64,000 nt of DNA from Bryobacter sp. (GTDB lineage: Bacteria > Acidobacteriota > Terriglobia > Bryobacterales > Bryobacteraceae): positions 1 through 64,000 of the forward strand of contig JALHNH010000036.1 in assembly GCA_022843625.1 (NCBI GenBank). Direction: 5' to 3'. A program made the translations under genes and the position numbers. Shown here one piece after another: positions 52,630 through 61,966 of this stretch (positions are counted from its first letter, which is position 1; every line of letters begins with the position of its first letter). Below the pieces are notes generated by a model. That model was not told where the DNA came from. It saw only the letters and a list, made by a program, of their open reading frames with translations, and ran no database searches.

Positions 52630-54384
52630 CTACTGCTTCTTGCGGATTTCCTCGACGATGATTTTGGAGAAGGCATCCACGAAGGGTGCTCCGCGTCTTA
52701 CGAGATTCTCTTTGGTCATGTAATCGAGTTCGATATCTGGGCGGACACCGATGTTTTCGATGTATGGTGCGGTTGGGAATTCACTGGAGACGATGTTGTC
52801 GCGGCGAAGTACCAGGGAGTTGGTGTTGCTGGATGTGGCTTCCGAGAAGAAGCCGGCAGGCCAGCTACTGACTGAGCCACCGAGTCCACCCGTACGCATG
52901 CCTACGATTGGGCCACGGCGATTGTCCTGCATCATGGCGGGGAAGATGTCGCCGAAGGAGACGCTGAATTCATCAGCTAGAAAGATGATGGGTTTGGTGT
53001 AGGCAACAAGACTGCCATCGGGTGTACGCAAGGGAAGATTGTTGAGGGTAGGGGCGAGGAATGGGCCGGGGGCTACGGATGAGCAGGCGGGTAAGGGGCC
53101 GGTCATGGCGCGGTTTGCCTTGAGGGCGGATTCCAGTTCGGCGACGATGAATTTGTAGGTTTCGATGACCCACGTTTCGGCTCGTAGCAATTCCGCAATA
53201 CGAAGGGAATTCGAGAAACTGATCAAAAGGGATTGCGTGGGCCGCAGTTGTTCTCCGAAGAAGTAGAACTGTTCTGGCAGGAGGCGCTGGGCGTAGTCGA
53301 GGCCAATGCAGCCTCCGCCTGTGTTGCGTGAGACATCAATCACGAGGCCATCGGTATTGGCTTTGAAGAAGGTCATTTCGGCATCGAGTTGAGCCAGGGC
53401 GGCGGCGGCAGAGGTTGGGCTGAAGTTGGGAATTCTCAGATAGCCGATGCGTAAGCCTTCGTAGCTGTAGGTGCCGGAGTAGAAAGTGTCAGTTGCCAAT
53501 CGGCCGAGGCGGATCTGGAAGTTCGGCGGCAGTTGGTAGTAAGGATTTCTTGCTCCATAGCCGAGCACGAAGGATTTCTCCACCACTTCGCCGTCTTCCT
53601 GCTCAAAGAGGCGGCGGGCCAGGAGTAGATCTGTTTCAGGGACGGCCCAATTGCGTAAGTCTTCCAGCGGCTTCATTATCTCTTGTTGTGCGCTTGAGCG
53701 TTGTGCTGAGAAGGGGGACGGTACGGGACTGTTCTGAATGATGGGCGTGCCGGTTTTGGTCCATTTGAGGGTGTACTTCTTGCGTTCTCCAGCGGCATCG
53801 ATAAACTCAGCTTCACTGGTATCCCCTATTTCATGGGCCCGGGGATTGACGGATTGTGAGCGAAAGGTGAGTTGCTCTGCAGCGAGTCTGCGGGCGCCGC
53901 GCGGGTTGCCGAAGCCTCGATGTTTTGAAAAAGTGTCGATCAACTCCGATACGGGCTTGCCATCGAGGCTTACCAATTCGTCGCCGAGGGCAAAGGGAAA
54001 ATCTGCACGAGGATAGATAGCAGTATTCCAGGCTTCTAACAATACCTTGCCCTCGTAGATGTCGACGGCGATGCCAAGGTCGGCAAAAAAGTTTGAAGGG
54101 AGGCGGTAGGTTGAGTGGCCGTCCTGAAATGAGGCTACATATTCAGATGCAATTTCGTAGTACTCGAGATCTGATTTTGCGGCGCGTACTCTGGCTTTCC
54201 ACGCTCGCAGGTCGAAGATGTTGACGCCTAAGGCCTGGAGTTTCCAGTTGGCCGGGCCGTATCGCTTTGCATAGAGCGAGGCCAGCACGTCAAAGTCGAA
54301 TTCTCGTTGTTGGCTAGTCATTTGACTTAAGGCCGGAAGGGCCATTGTGACAACCACAAGTGTCGACAGAAGTAAGTTCTTCAT
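52630..54384 (-). CDS. Secreted S41-family peptidase
   Basis: 584 residues with signal MKNLLLSTLVVVTMALPALS. An N-terminal helical/PDZ-like region (FALGDELVSLDGKPVSELI) precedes the S41 core: LRIGYLRIPNF, DGLVIDVSRNTGGGC and FLADEFSVSFGDIFPAMMQ, where the Ser of SVSFGD occupies the nucleophile position. The partner Lys of CtpA-type proteases is not obvious, so it may be a Ser/His/Asp tricorn-like form. It ends in a segment NIGVRPDIEL typical of the family. Divergent from the SDR gene. ATG 54384 chosen; TTG 54393 is in frame. Confidence 0.86.
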   Translation of the reverse strand: MKNLLLSTLVVVTMALPALSQMTSQQREFDFDVLASLYAKRYGPANWKLQALGVNIFDLRAWKARVRAAKSDLEYYEIASEYVASFQDGHSTYRLPSNFFADLGIAVDIYEGKVLLEAWNTAIYPRADFPFALGDELVSLDGKPVSELIDTFSKHRGFGNPRGARRLAAEQLTFRSQSVNPRAHEIGDTSEAEFIDAAGERKKYTLKWTKTGTPIIQNSPVPSPFSAQRSSAQQEIMKPLEDLRNWAVPETDLLLARRLFEQEDGEVVEKSFVLGYGARNPYYQLPPNFQIRLGRLATDTFYSGTYSYEGLRIGYLRIPNFSPTSAAAALAQLDAEMTFFKANTDGLVIDVSRNTGGGCIGLDYAQRLLPEQFYFFGEQLRPTQSLLISFSNSLRIAELLRAETWVIETYKFIVAELESALKANRAMTGPLPACSSVAPGPFLAPTLNNLPLRTPDGSLVAYTKPIIFLADEFSVSFGDIFPAMMQDNRRGPIVGMRTGGLGGSVSSWPAGFFSEATSSNTNSLVLRRDNIVSSEFPTAPYIENIGVRPDIELDYMTKENLVRRGAPFVDAFSKIIVEEIRKKQ

Positions 54385-54436
54385 GATGGGCAAAGTATAA
54401 CAATTAGGGTGTAGAGTGGAGTTGAGAAGAGGTTGT

Positions 54437-55054
54437 ATGAAGATCTTGCTATTCGGTGCGACTGGTAGCGTTGGAGGCCTGATCTTGTCTCAGGGGCTAG
54501 AGCTTGGCCTTAGAATGCGTGTGCTGGTGCGGGATGTTGAAAGGCTCAAGGTGAAGCATCCCGGTCTTGAGGTTGTGATCGGGAGTGCTCTGGATGCGGC
54601 TTCTGTTGAGCAAGCGCTGGCGGGGTGTGACGCAGTGATTTATGCTTTGGGTTCGCGTCAGGCGGGGTTCTTTTCCGAAACTACCCGGATTCTCATTGCG
54701 GCTATGGAGAAGGGGGGAGTTCGGCGGCTGGTTGCCATTACCGGCATCGGGGCGGGGGATAGCAAGGGGCATGGCGGATGGCTTTACGACTGGTTTATTT
54801 ATCCGCTGTTTACCAAAGGAATTTATGCGGATAAAGATTTGCAGGAGAAGCTGATTCGTGAAAGTAAGTTGGACTGGGTGGTGGTGCGGCCTGCGTCTTT
54901 TACCAATGGTCCTTTGGGTGGGCGGCTTCGGGCTTTGGATCAGTTGGCGGGAGTTACTATTTCTGCGATTTCGCGAGCCGATGCGGCAGCCTTTGTTCTG
55001 GATCAGCTGATCAGCGACCGTTGGCTGAAGAAGACTCCACTGGTAGGCTATTGA
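54437..55054 (+). CDS. NAD(P)-binding SDR (NmrA/atypical) family oxidoreductase
   Basis: 205 residues. The N-terminal GATGSVGG motif (MKILLFGATGSVGG) is the nucleotide-binding loop of atypical SDRs. It continues with VIYALGSRQAGFF, VAITGIGAGDSKGHGGW and WVVVRPASFTNGPLGG. The family includes NAD(P)H-sensing and flavin-reductase-like proteins with unclear substrates. AGAGG lies upstream of ATG 54437. The next gene starts 8 bp after the stop. Confidence 0.87.
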   Translation: MKILLFGATGSVGGLILSQGLELGLRMRVLVRDVERLKVKHPGLEVVIGSALDAASVEQALAGCDAVIYALGSRQAGFFSETTRILIAAMEKGGVRRLVAITGIGAGDSKGHGGWLYDWFIYPLFTKGIYADKDLQEKLIRESKLDWVVVRPASFTNGPLGGRLRALDQLAGVTISAISRADAAAFVLDQLISDRWLKKTPLVGY

Positions 55055-55062
55055 GTGCTCTT

Positions 55063-55734
55063 ATGATGAGAAGTTTAATTTTGGTTTGCGCCGCTTTGAT
55101 GGCTCAGAGTGGGTCTCGTGATCTGTTTGATGGGAAGTCTTTGAATGGCTGGATGTGGAGTCGCGAGGAAACGCCGCCGCAGCCGTCTTGGGTGGCTCGG
55201 GAAGGGATGCTTGTTGCGACGCCGGGGCAGGGCAAGGAGGTCTACCTTCTCACCAAAGAATCGTTTGAGGATTTTGATTTCACGTTTGAGTGGCGGGCTG
55301 AGGCTGGCGCGAATTCAGGTGTGAAGTACAGGATTCAGAACTATGGGGATTCCACTCGCCGTATAGAGCCTGTCGGGCTTGAGTATCAGATCACCGACGA
55401 CGTGACGAACCCGGACGCGTTGTCGACTGTGCGCCATTCGGCTGGTGCACTTTATGACTATGTCGCGCCTGTGAAGAAGGTGCCGGCGCTGGCTAAGATA
55501 TGGCATCAGTCTCGGATAGTGGCGCGGGGCTTGCATGTGGAGCATTGGCTGGACGGGGCGAAGGTGGTTGATGTGGATCTTGATAGTGAGGCGGCGGAGA
55601 AGTCGTTTGAAGGGAGCAAGCGCCAATCGCGCTTTATGCTGCGGAAGCAGGCGGTGCGGAAGTCGCCGATTGCTCTGCAGATTCACGACGGGATGGTGGA
55701 GTTTCGCAATTTGAAGATTCAAACGCTAAAATAG
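55063..55734 (+). CDS. Exported DUF1080 (3-keto-disaccharide hydrolase) protein
   Basis: 223 residues, signal MMRSLILVCAALMAQSG, then the DUF1080 pattern: RDLFDGKSLNGWMW, GVKYRIQNYG, VGLEYQITDD, RIVARGLHVEHWLDGAKVVD, SPIALQIHDGMVEFRNLKIQ. The domain has a concanavalin-like fold and some members hydrolyse 3-keto-disaccharides; activity is not shown for this one. It is the second DUF1080 protein in the window, here without the metal-hydrolase partner domain. Start ATG 55063 or 55066. Confidence 0.88.
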   Translation: MMRSLILVCAALMAQSGSRDLFDGKSLNGWMWSREETPPQPSWVAREGMLVATPGQGKEVYLLTKESFEDFDFTFEWRAEAGANSGVKYRIQNYGDSTRRIEPVGLEYQITDDVTNPDALSTVRHSAGALYDYVAPVKKVPALAKIWHQSRIVARGLHVEHWLDGAKVVDVDLDSEAAEKSFEGSKRQSRFMLRKQAVRKSPIALQIHDGMVEFRNLKIQTLK

Positions 55735-55740
55735 GAACCG

Positions 55741-55947
55741 ATGCCTATATATGAGTACCGCTGCAAAGAGTGCGGCACCGCGTTTGAGAAGATTCGCCCA
55801 ATGCGCGAAGCAGAAGAGCCGATTGATTGCCCACGGTGCGGCCGGGTTGTGGCAAAGAAGGAACTGTCTGTTTGCTGCATGAGCGTGAGCGGTGGCTCTG
55901 GCAATGCGATGGCCGGAGGCTGTGGCCCGCGTGGCGGCTTCACTTGA
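55741..55947 (+). CDS. FmdB-family zinc-ribbon protein
   Basis: 68 residues. Two CxxC pairs, C8/C11 and C30/C33, build the zinc ribbon (PIYEYRCKECGTAFEKI, IDCPRCGR), then a Gly/Ser-rich tail with CC. This is the FmdB regulatory protein family (putative). It lies 6 bp after the DUF1080 gene, in the same operon. Role unknown. Confidence 0.9.
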   Translation: MPIYEYRCKECGTAFEKIRPMREAEEPIDCPRCGRVVAKKELSVCCMSVSGGSGNAMAGGCGPRGGFT

Positions 55948-55958
55948 GCACGCTAGCC

Positions 55959-55975
55959 AAGGCCCGTGTGGCCTT
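55959..55975. terminator. Weak hairpin between the convergent FmdB and VPS10-like genes
   Basis: AAGGCC (55959-55964) and GGCCTT (55970-55975) form a 6 bp stem with a 5-base loop. Short T-rich runs flank it on both strands, so it may serve both convergent genes. Confidence 0.35.
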
Positions 55976-58900
55976 ACTTTAGAATCACGGCTGGGACGTC
56001 GGCGTCGCGAACCGTTTTGTTGAAGGTGACCAAGTCAGTCTTGAGGAGACCTTCGAGTTTGCGGAGCTGCGAGTTGGTCTTTGTGGCTAGGTCCTCATAG
56101 ACCTGATTGGATTGTGCTGTTGGGGCGGTGTCTGAATTCTGGACTGTGCCGAGGAGTGCAGCCAATTTGTTGTTCAGCTTGATGGGGTAATTTAGGGGGT
56201 CCTGATTGCTGCGGTTCTTGACCTGGTAGAGTTCCTGTTCGACTTCGAGCAGGCTTGTGCTGAGCTTCTTGCCTGCTTCGACGGCAGCTTTGGCTGAGGG
56301 AAGTTTTGCCGCTTTAGCCACGAGGTCGTCGACTTGCTTGCGGGCGTCGCGGATTCGGATTACGGCGTCGTTCGCCTGGGTGATTTTGTCGCGAAGTTGC
56401 AGGGAAAGGTCGAGTTGCTTTTGGAGGTCGGCAACGGTACTTTCCATGCGGGGGTCGCGGAGGAGTTCAAAGGGTTGTGATTGGGTTTTGCCGGCGGCTG
56501 TGATGCGGGCGGTGTATTTGCCGGGGACGGCGCGTGGGCCTCTGGAGTTGGCAGCCCAATAGATCATGCCGGGGAAGCTGGTTGAGTCTGGATAGCGGAG
56601 GTCCCAGACGAAGCGGTTGAGGCCGGCCTCTCCAGGTGCAGTTGCATACTTCTGAACGAGCTTGCCGGCTGCGTCGAGGATTTCGATGGATACATCGGTT
56701 TTGGCTTTGAGCCGGTAGGGAATGGTGATGCCTTCAGGCGGATTCTGGCCGCCGGTGGGGGCACGGAGGCCTTCGAGGTTTGCGCTGCTGCCGGCATAGC
56801 GGTAGTTGGGCTTCGGTGCGTAGACGTAGAGGTCTTCTGTGGGGAGGCCTGAGGCCATTTGATAGAGAAGCGGCAACTCGTCGAAGACCCAAAAGGAGCG
56901 GCCCTGGGTTGCGATGACGAGGTCCTTCTCGCGCTTGTGGAAGGCGAGATCGGTGATGGGTACGACGGGGAGGTTGAGCTGGAAGGGCTTCCAGTTGTCG
57001 CCATCATCGAATGAAACGTAAAGGCCAGTTTCTGTTCCGGCGACGAGGAGGCCCTTGCGGTTGGGGTCTTCGCGGATGACGCGTGTGAAGGCGGCTTCGC
57101 CGATGCCGTTTACGATCTTCTTCCAGGTTTTGCCGTAATCGTTGGTGCGGTAGAGATAGGGGCGGAAGTCATCGCTCTTGTACATGGTGCCGGCGAAGAA
57201 AGCTTTAGCTGGATCGTGGGGGGAGGCTTCGATGGAGTTGATCTGGATCCATTCGGGCATGATGTTTTTGGGTGTTGCGTTGGTCCAGGTCTTGCCGCCA
57301 TCGCGGGTGAGGTATACGAGGCCGTCGTCGCTGCCGGTCCAGATGAGGCCTTTAGTGAGTTTGGATTCGTCGACGGTGAAGATCGTCGAATAGTATTCGA
57401 CGCTGGTGTTGTCTTTGGTGATGAGGCCGCCGGTGGGGCCCTGCTTGGACTTGTCGTCGCGGGTGAGATCTGGGCTGATCGATTCCCAGCTTTGGCCCTC
57501 GGTGGTGGAGCGGAAGAGCTGGTTTGCACCGGAGTAAAGGACCTTGGAGTCGTGGGGTGAGAAGAGGAGGGGAAAGTTCCACTGGAAGCGGAATTTCATT
57601 CCTTCAGCGCCGCCGCCCATGGGGTTGTCTGGCCAAACGTTTACGCCCCGGGTCTGGCCGGTGAGGTGGTTGTATCGGGTGAGGAGGCCACCGTAGGAAC
57701 CGGCGTAGACGATGTTGAGGTTTTTGGGGTCAGGAGCGATCCAGCCGCTTTCGCCGCCGCCGACGGGGTGCCATTCGCGATCGGAGATGACGCCGTTGTT
57801 GCCTCTTGATTTGATCTTGATTGTGGTGTTGTCCTGCTGGGCACCGTAAATTCCGTAGGGGAAATCTTCGTCGAGGGTGACCCGGTAGAACTGGGCGGTG
57901 GGATGGGCCTGATTGGTCCAGGTTTGGCCGCCGTTGAAGCTGACGTTTGCACCACCGTCGTTGGACTGGATCATGCGCTGGGAGTCGTTAGGGGCGATCC
58001 AGAGATCGTGGTTATCGCCGTGAGGAGTGGGGATGGCGGTGAAGGTGCGCCCACCGTCATCGGAGCGATGGAAGCTGACGTTGCAGACGTAGACAGTGTC
58101 TATGCGGGTGGGGTCGGCGTAGATACGTGAGTAATACCAGGCGCGCTGGCGGAGGTTGCGATCTTCATTGACGCGGGTCCAGGTTCTGCCGCCGTTATCG
58201 GAGCGGAAGACACCGCCGTCTTCGGCTTCGATGATCGCCCAGACGCGCTCGGGATTTACAGGCGATACCGTGACGCCGATCTTGCCCTGGACGCCTTTCG
58301 GGGCGCCGGCGTTGTGACCAATCTCTATCCAGGTTGCGCCAGCATCGGTGGACTTGAAGAGGCCGCTGCCGGGGCCGCCGGAATCGAAGCTGTAGGGAGT
58401 GCGCTGGACCTGCCAGAAGCTGGCATAGACGACGCTGGGGTTCCCGGGTTCGAAGATGAGATCGACGCAGCCGGATTTTTCTCCGCGCGTGTAGATCTGC
58501 TTCCAGGTAGTGCCGCCGTCGGTGGTTTTGAAGATGCCGCGCTCTGGATTAGGGCCGGACATGTGGCCGATAGCGCAGACATAGACGATGTCGGGATTCT
58601 TTGGATGGATGCGGACGCGGCCGATCTGGCGGGTGTCTGTGAGGCCAACATGCCTCCAGGTTTTGCCTGCGTCGATCGACTTGTAGACGCCATCGCCGTG
58701 GGAGGCGTTGCCGCGCAGGGCTTGTTCGCCCATGCCGGCGTAGACGATGTTGGGGTCTGAATCGGCGACTGCGATGGAGCCGACCGAGCCTGTCTTGAGT
58801 TGGCCGTCGCTGACGGGTGCCCAGCGATTGCCGCCGTCGATGGTTTTCCAGATGCCGCCGCCGGTGCCGCCGAAGTAGTAGACGTTGGGCTGGGAGGGGA

Positions 58901-59036
58901 CACCGGTGACTGTCACGGAGCGACCGCCTCTGTAGGGGCCGATGGATCGGAACTTCAGTTCTTTGGCAAAGGGGACTTCATCGGCGGCTGCGGCTGTGAG
59001 CGAGGCAAAAAGAAAGAGGACGGATCCAAATCGCAT
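55974..59036 (-). CDS. Secreted VPS10/BNR-repeat beta-propeller protein
   Basis: 1020 residues, signal MRFGSVLFLFASLTAAAAD. Repeats such as GGIWKTIDGGNRW, GVYKSIDAGKTWRHVG, GIFKTTDGGTTWKQI and LVYLTRDGGKTWTNA are BNR/Asp-box motifs (SxDxGxTW) covering residues about 40-700. From about 760 there is a Ser/Thr/Gly-rich FlgD-like segment (VSIEILDAAGKLVQKY) and then a C-terminal coiled region (LQKQLDLSLQLRDKITQANDAVIRI). Such proteins are abundant in Acidobacteriota. They are called glycosyl hydrolases by annotation tools, but sialidase residues are not evident. Confidence 0.9.
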   Translation of the reverse strand: MRFGSVLFLFASLTAAAADEVPFAKELKFRSIGPYRGGRSVTVTGVPSQPNVYYFGGTGGGIWKTIDGGNRWAPVSDGQLKTGSVGSIAVADSDPNIVYAGMGEQALRGNASHGDGVYKSIDAGKTWRHVGLTDTRQIGRVRIHPKNPDIVYVCAIGHMSGPNPERGIFKTTDGGTTWKQIYTRGEKSGCVDLIFEPGNPSVVYASFWQVQRTPYSFDSGGPGSGLFKSTDAGATWIEIGHNAGAPKGVQGKIGVTVSPVNPERVWAIIEAEDGGVFRSDNGGRTWTRVNEDRNLRQRAWYYSRIYADPTRIDTVYVCNVSFHRSDDGGRTFTAIPTPHGDNHDLWIAPNDSQRMIQSNDGGANVSFNGGQTWTNQAHPTAQFYRVTLDEDFPYGIYGAQQDNTTIKIKSRGNNGVISDREWHPVGGGESGWIAPDPKNLNIVYAGSYGGLLTRYNHLTGQTRGVNVWPDNPMGGGAEGMKFRFQWNFPLLFSPHDSKVLYSGANQLFRSTTEGQSWESISPDLTRDDKSKQGPTGGLITKDNTSVEYYSTIFTVDESKLTKGLIWTGSDDGLVYLTRDGGKTWTNATPKNIMPEWIQINSIEASPHDPAKAFFAGTMYKSDDFRPYLYRTNDYGKTWKKIVNGIGEAAFTRVIREDPNRKGLLVAGTETGLYVSFDDGDNWKPFQLNLPVVPITDLAFHKREKDLVIATQGRSFWVFDELPLLYQMASGLPTEDLYVYAPKPNYRYAGSSANLEGLRAPTGGQNPPEGITIPYRLKAKTDVSIEILDAAGKLVQKYATAPGEAGLNRFVWDLRYPDSTSFPGMIYWAANSRGPRAVPGKYTARITAAGKTQSQPFELLRDPRMESTVADLQKQLDLSLQLRDKITQANDAVIRIRDARKQVDDLVAKAAKLPSAKAAVEAGKKLSTSLLEVEQELYQVKNRSNQDPLNYPIKLNNKLAALLGTVQNSDTAPTAQSNQVYEDLATKTNSQLRKLEGLLKTDLVTFNKTVRDADVPAVILK

Positions 59037-59062
59037 ACTTCGCGCAGTCTAGCGCAGTCTGG

Positions 59063-60913
59063 CTACTGATTCCAGGGGAAGTGGAATGTCGGTGCGTTCT
59101 GGTAACGACGCATTGCAAAATTCAGCCTTGTTCCGGTGCCGGGAGCCAGATGCAATGTGAGGTGACGGCCATTGATTGGAGTGGTCTTGCCATTAGTCGT
59201 GACGCTGTCGAATTGGTGCTCGGCATAACCGCCAGCTTGAATCGTTATGGTGCGAGGTTCGACAGGGTTGGTGTTGACGAGGGTGACGCTGGCAGTGTCG
59301 TTGCCGAGTTGATCGACCAGTGCTGCGACATCTTCTGGCAGGCCAGCGCGCCGTTTCTCGGGATCGAAATAGCGGAAGCGGGAATGCATTACCCAGATGC
59401 GGCCGTTTGCGAAATAGCCGCCGGTGGTGAGGTTGAGCAAGTCGTCGGTGGTGACGGGCATGGAGTCGAGGAGGTAGTCGGCCAGACGGGTGTCGGGTGT
59501 TGTGGAATCTTCGTTCATCTTCTGCACGTCGGCGCGGATACTGGCGAAGGCTTTGGTGAGTGCCTTCTCGGGGTAGGCGGGATCTTTACCTTCGATGTAA
59601 TCGAGCCAGGCGGGTTTTGCAGGGATGCGATTCAGATCCTGACGATCCATCGACCAGAGGTAGATTTCGGTCATGCGGTCTGAGAAGGAGTTGTCGGTGA
59701 AGTGATACCACTCGGGCTTGCCTTTGAATTTGTAGCCGCGCGGGTCGCCGTACATTTGCGGATAAAGAGTCTTACCGTTTTCCGTCTTGCGATTGGCGTA
59801 AAGCAATTCCATCTGCTTGCGGAGGACGGCGATGTAGCTGGTGTCGCCGCTCAGGAGGAAGGCATTGCTGAAGCCCGGCCAGGCACCGTGCATGAAGTAG
59901 TTGCGATGGGCGATCTTCTCGAGCTCGCCGTCGAAGATGGTGAAGTTCCAGCCGTAGGTACCTTTCCACCACTGACCGTTGTGTTCCCCGCCGAGTTTCC
60001 CGTCGAGGCCGATGTTTGACGGGATCATACCGCCAGTGGCGGCGGCACGCTCTTTCCAGGCGTTGAGATAGTCGAGCGTCCAGTCACGATACTTTTTGTC
60101 GCCCGTGAGCATGAAGGCGTTGAGGTGGAGGATGGAGGAGGCGAGGTTGAGATGGGTGTCGCCCGCTGAGTCGAGATACTCGGTGCAGTGGGCCAGCATC
60201 TTTGGATAGTACTTGGCCATGTCGAGCATTTGGGACTTTGAGGCTGCGTTGTGCAGGAGGTGGAAGCTGCCGGGGACGGCGTCGCCGACCCAGTCGTAGA
60301 CGGTGGCGCGGTCGAGCATGGGGCCTTTGGAGCCGGTCCAGATGCTACGGATGATTTTGTGTTTTGGGTCGTAGTTGGGCGCTTCGGGGTCTTCGTTCAT
60401 GTAAAGGCCGGCGAAGCGTTGCATGCGGTTTTTGTAGACGCTATCGTTCGGTTGTGAGAGGCCGGCGAGGAGGAAGGCGCGCATGCCTTCGCCGGTGTGG
60501 AACCAGTCGGACATGGTGATGAACTCTTTATAGTAGGCACCGTTTTCGGCGAGTTTGGTTTGTTTGGTGCGGAGTTCGCCGTATTGCTTGAGGTGGCCTT
60601 CCTGTGCCTTGTTGAACATCGTGATCAGGTCGTCGTCGCCGCCGAGGGCGTGGAGGAGTGTCCAGTTGTAAAAGGTTTCGATTGCGTCATCAGGGCCATC
60701 GAGGGTGCCCCAGCGAGGTGTGTGGAGGAGGTAGCCTTTCTCGTCAACGTAGCGCTTGTAGAACTTGCGAGCAGCGTCAGAGTTTGCTTTGAGGAGAGCG
60801 CGTTCCATCAGCGCCCACGCGGGTGGGGGCATGGGTGAATCCACCTTCAGTACGGGGCCTTGGGCGGACAGGATCGTGACCGAGGCGATGAGGCAAAACA
60901 GACGAGGAGTCAT
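59063..60913 (-). CDS. Secreted (alpha/alpha)-type protein of unknown function
   Basis: 616 residues, signal MTPRLFCLIASVTILSAQG. A largely helical, probably (alpha/alpha)6-barrel region spans about 30-440 (YNWTLLHALGGDDDLITMFNK, DWFHTGEGMRAFLLAGLSQPND, WWKGTYGWNFTIFDGELEKIAHRNYF). A C-terminal beta domain is at about 500-616 (NPVEPRTITIQAGGYAEHQFDS). This layout recalls polysaccharide lyases or glycosidases of alpha-toroid folds; no family can be named from the residues. It lies 26 bp after the VPS10-like gene start on the same strand. Confidence 0.72.
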   Translation of the reverse strand: MTPRLFCLIASVTILSAQGPVLKVDSPMPPPAWALMERALLKANSDAARKFYKRYVDEKGYLLHTPRWGTLDGPDDAIETFYNWTLLHALGGDDDLITMFNKAQEGHLKQYGELRTKQTKLAENGAYYKEFITMSDWFHTGEGMRAFLLAGLSQPNDSVYKNRMQRFAGLYMNEDPEAPNYDPKHKIIRSIWTGSKGPMLDRATVYDWVGDAVPGSFHLLHNAASKSQMLDMAKYYPKMLAHCTEYLDSAGDTHLNLASSILHLNAFMLTGDKKYRDWTLDYLNAWKERAAATGGMIPSNIGLDGKLGGEHNGQWWKGTYGWNFTIFDGELEKIAHRNYFMHGAWPGFSNAFLLSGDTSYIAVLRKQMELLYANRKTENGKTLYPQMYGDPRGYKFKGKPEWYHFTDNSFSDRMTEIYLWSMDRQDLNRIPAKPAWLDYIEGKDPAYPEKALTKAFASIRADVQKMNEDSTTPDTRLADYLLDSMPVTTDDLLNLTTGGYFANGRIWVMHSRFRYFDPEKRRAGLPEDVAALVDQLGNDTASVTLVNTNPVEPRTITIQAGGYAEHQFDSVTTNGKTTPINGRHLTLHLAPGTGTRLNFAMRRYQNAPTFHFPWNQ

Positions 60914-60925
60914 CGGTAGACGAGT

Positions 60926-61966
60926 CTATCGAAAAATTGGAAAGTATTCGAGACAGTAGATCCAGCAGCAAGTGAGCAGAAGCAGGAGCATTGCTTTGAG
61001 GTGGAAGTTTTCGAGCCTGGATTGCCACCAGGCAAGGATTGCTGGCGGGACGATTGCAAGTGCAATGGCCCAATTGGGTTGGGTTTGGTAGAGTTCCCAA
61101 CAGGCAGCGGCGAGGGTGACGCTGAGGCCAAGAGTCCAGCCGAGTTGTGGGGCCAAAGCGAGGATCAGTATGAGGACCGCCGTGACTGCGGTGAAGGCGA
61201 AACGGAGTTGCAGAGTGAGGTCAACGCCGATGGCGAAGAGGGCGAGTAAAGGGTAACTGATCTGATGCCAGGCCTTCCAGGGGCGGGCCTCAATTGGTGT
61301 TGTATCTGGAACTGCTTTTGTCAGCAGTGCGCCGAGGATCAGGCCGAAGGTGAATTCCATCATCTTCCAGCCGGGAAAATCTTTGATTGGGACGAGGTTG
61401 AAGAAGGTGCCTCCACCAAAGCCGATTGCTCCTCCGAGGGTGCCCCAGAGGGCGAAGCGGTAGGCGATGGGGTTGCGGATGAGCAGCAAGACAGCCAAGG
61501 CGGAAAGGGCGAGGCCAGCCCAGATTTCTTCTCGTGGGCGGATGAGGCGGTTGGAGAAGTAGACGAGTTTGGGTTGATTGATGAGCATCCAGCCAGCTTG
61601 TGTCGCGACCATGAGAAAGAGCGAGACGCGCACGGGACGCCTGGGCATGAGCCAGGCGAGGCTGATGATGACGCCGCCGAGGAGGCCCCAGATTGCGCCT
61701 TTGACTGTGAGGCCGAGGAGGCCCCAGAGGCGAGTGTCGGGTTCGCGGAAGAGGCCGATGGTTTGGCCGTAAGTCATCTGGCCGCCAAGGCCGATGCCGA
61801 GGGTGCACAGGCCGATGAAGAGGCTGGCTTCGCGGGCGGTCCATTTCTTCTGGTAGGCGATGGCCATAGCCCAGAGGGCACCGGGGATCATTGCTCCCAG
61901 GGGGCCGCCGCCGATTGAGCCACGCAGGGCCCAACCAATCGACATCATCAATGCAGGGAGAAGCAC
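60926..61966 (-). CDS. Multi-pass membrane protein of unknown function
   Basis: 346 residues with about ten hydrophobic helices; Gly-rich N-terminal helices (WALRGSIGGGPLGAMIPGALW, LGIGLGGQMTYGQTIGLF). Start is GTG 61966, whose first base is the last base of the RutE-like stop (1 bp overlap), so it is translationally coupled. It ends 12 bp before the secreted alpha-barrel gene, forming an operon of three. No recognised family. Confidence 0.74.
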   Translation of the reverse strand: MLLPALMMSIGWALRGSIGGGPLGAMIPGALWAMAIAYQKKWTAREASLFIGLCTLGIGLGGQMTYGQTIGLFREPDTRLWGLLGLTVKGAIWGLLGGVIISLAWLMPRRPVRVSLFLMVATQAGWMLINQPKLVYFSNRLIRPREEIWAGLALSALAVLLLIRNPIAYRFALWGTLGGAIGFGGGTFFNLVPIKDFPGWKMMEFTFGLILGALLTKAVPDTTPIEARPWKAWHQISYPLLALFAIGVDLTLQLRFAFTAVTAVLILILALAPQLGWTLGLSVTLAAACWELYQTQPNWAIALAIVPPAILAWWQSRLENFHLKAMLLLLLTCCWIYCLEYFPIFR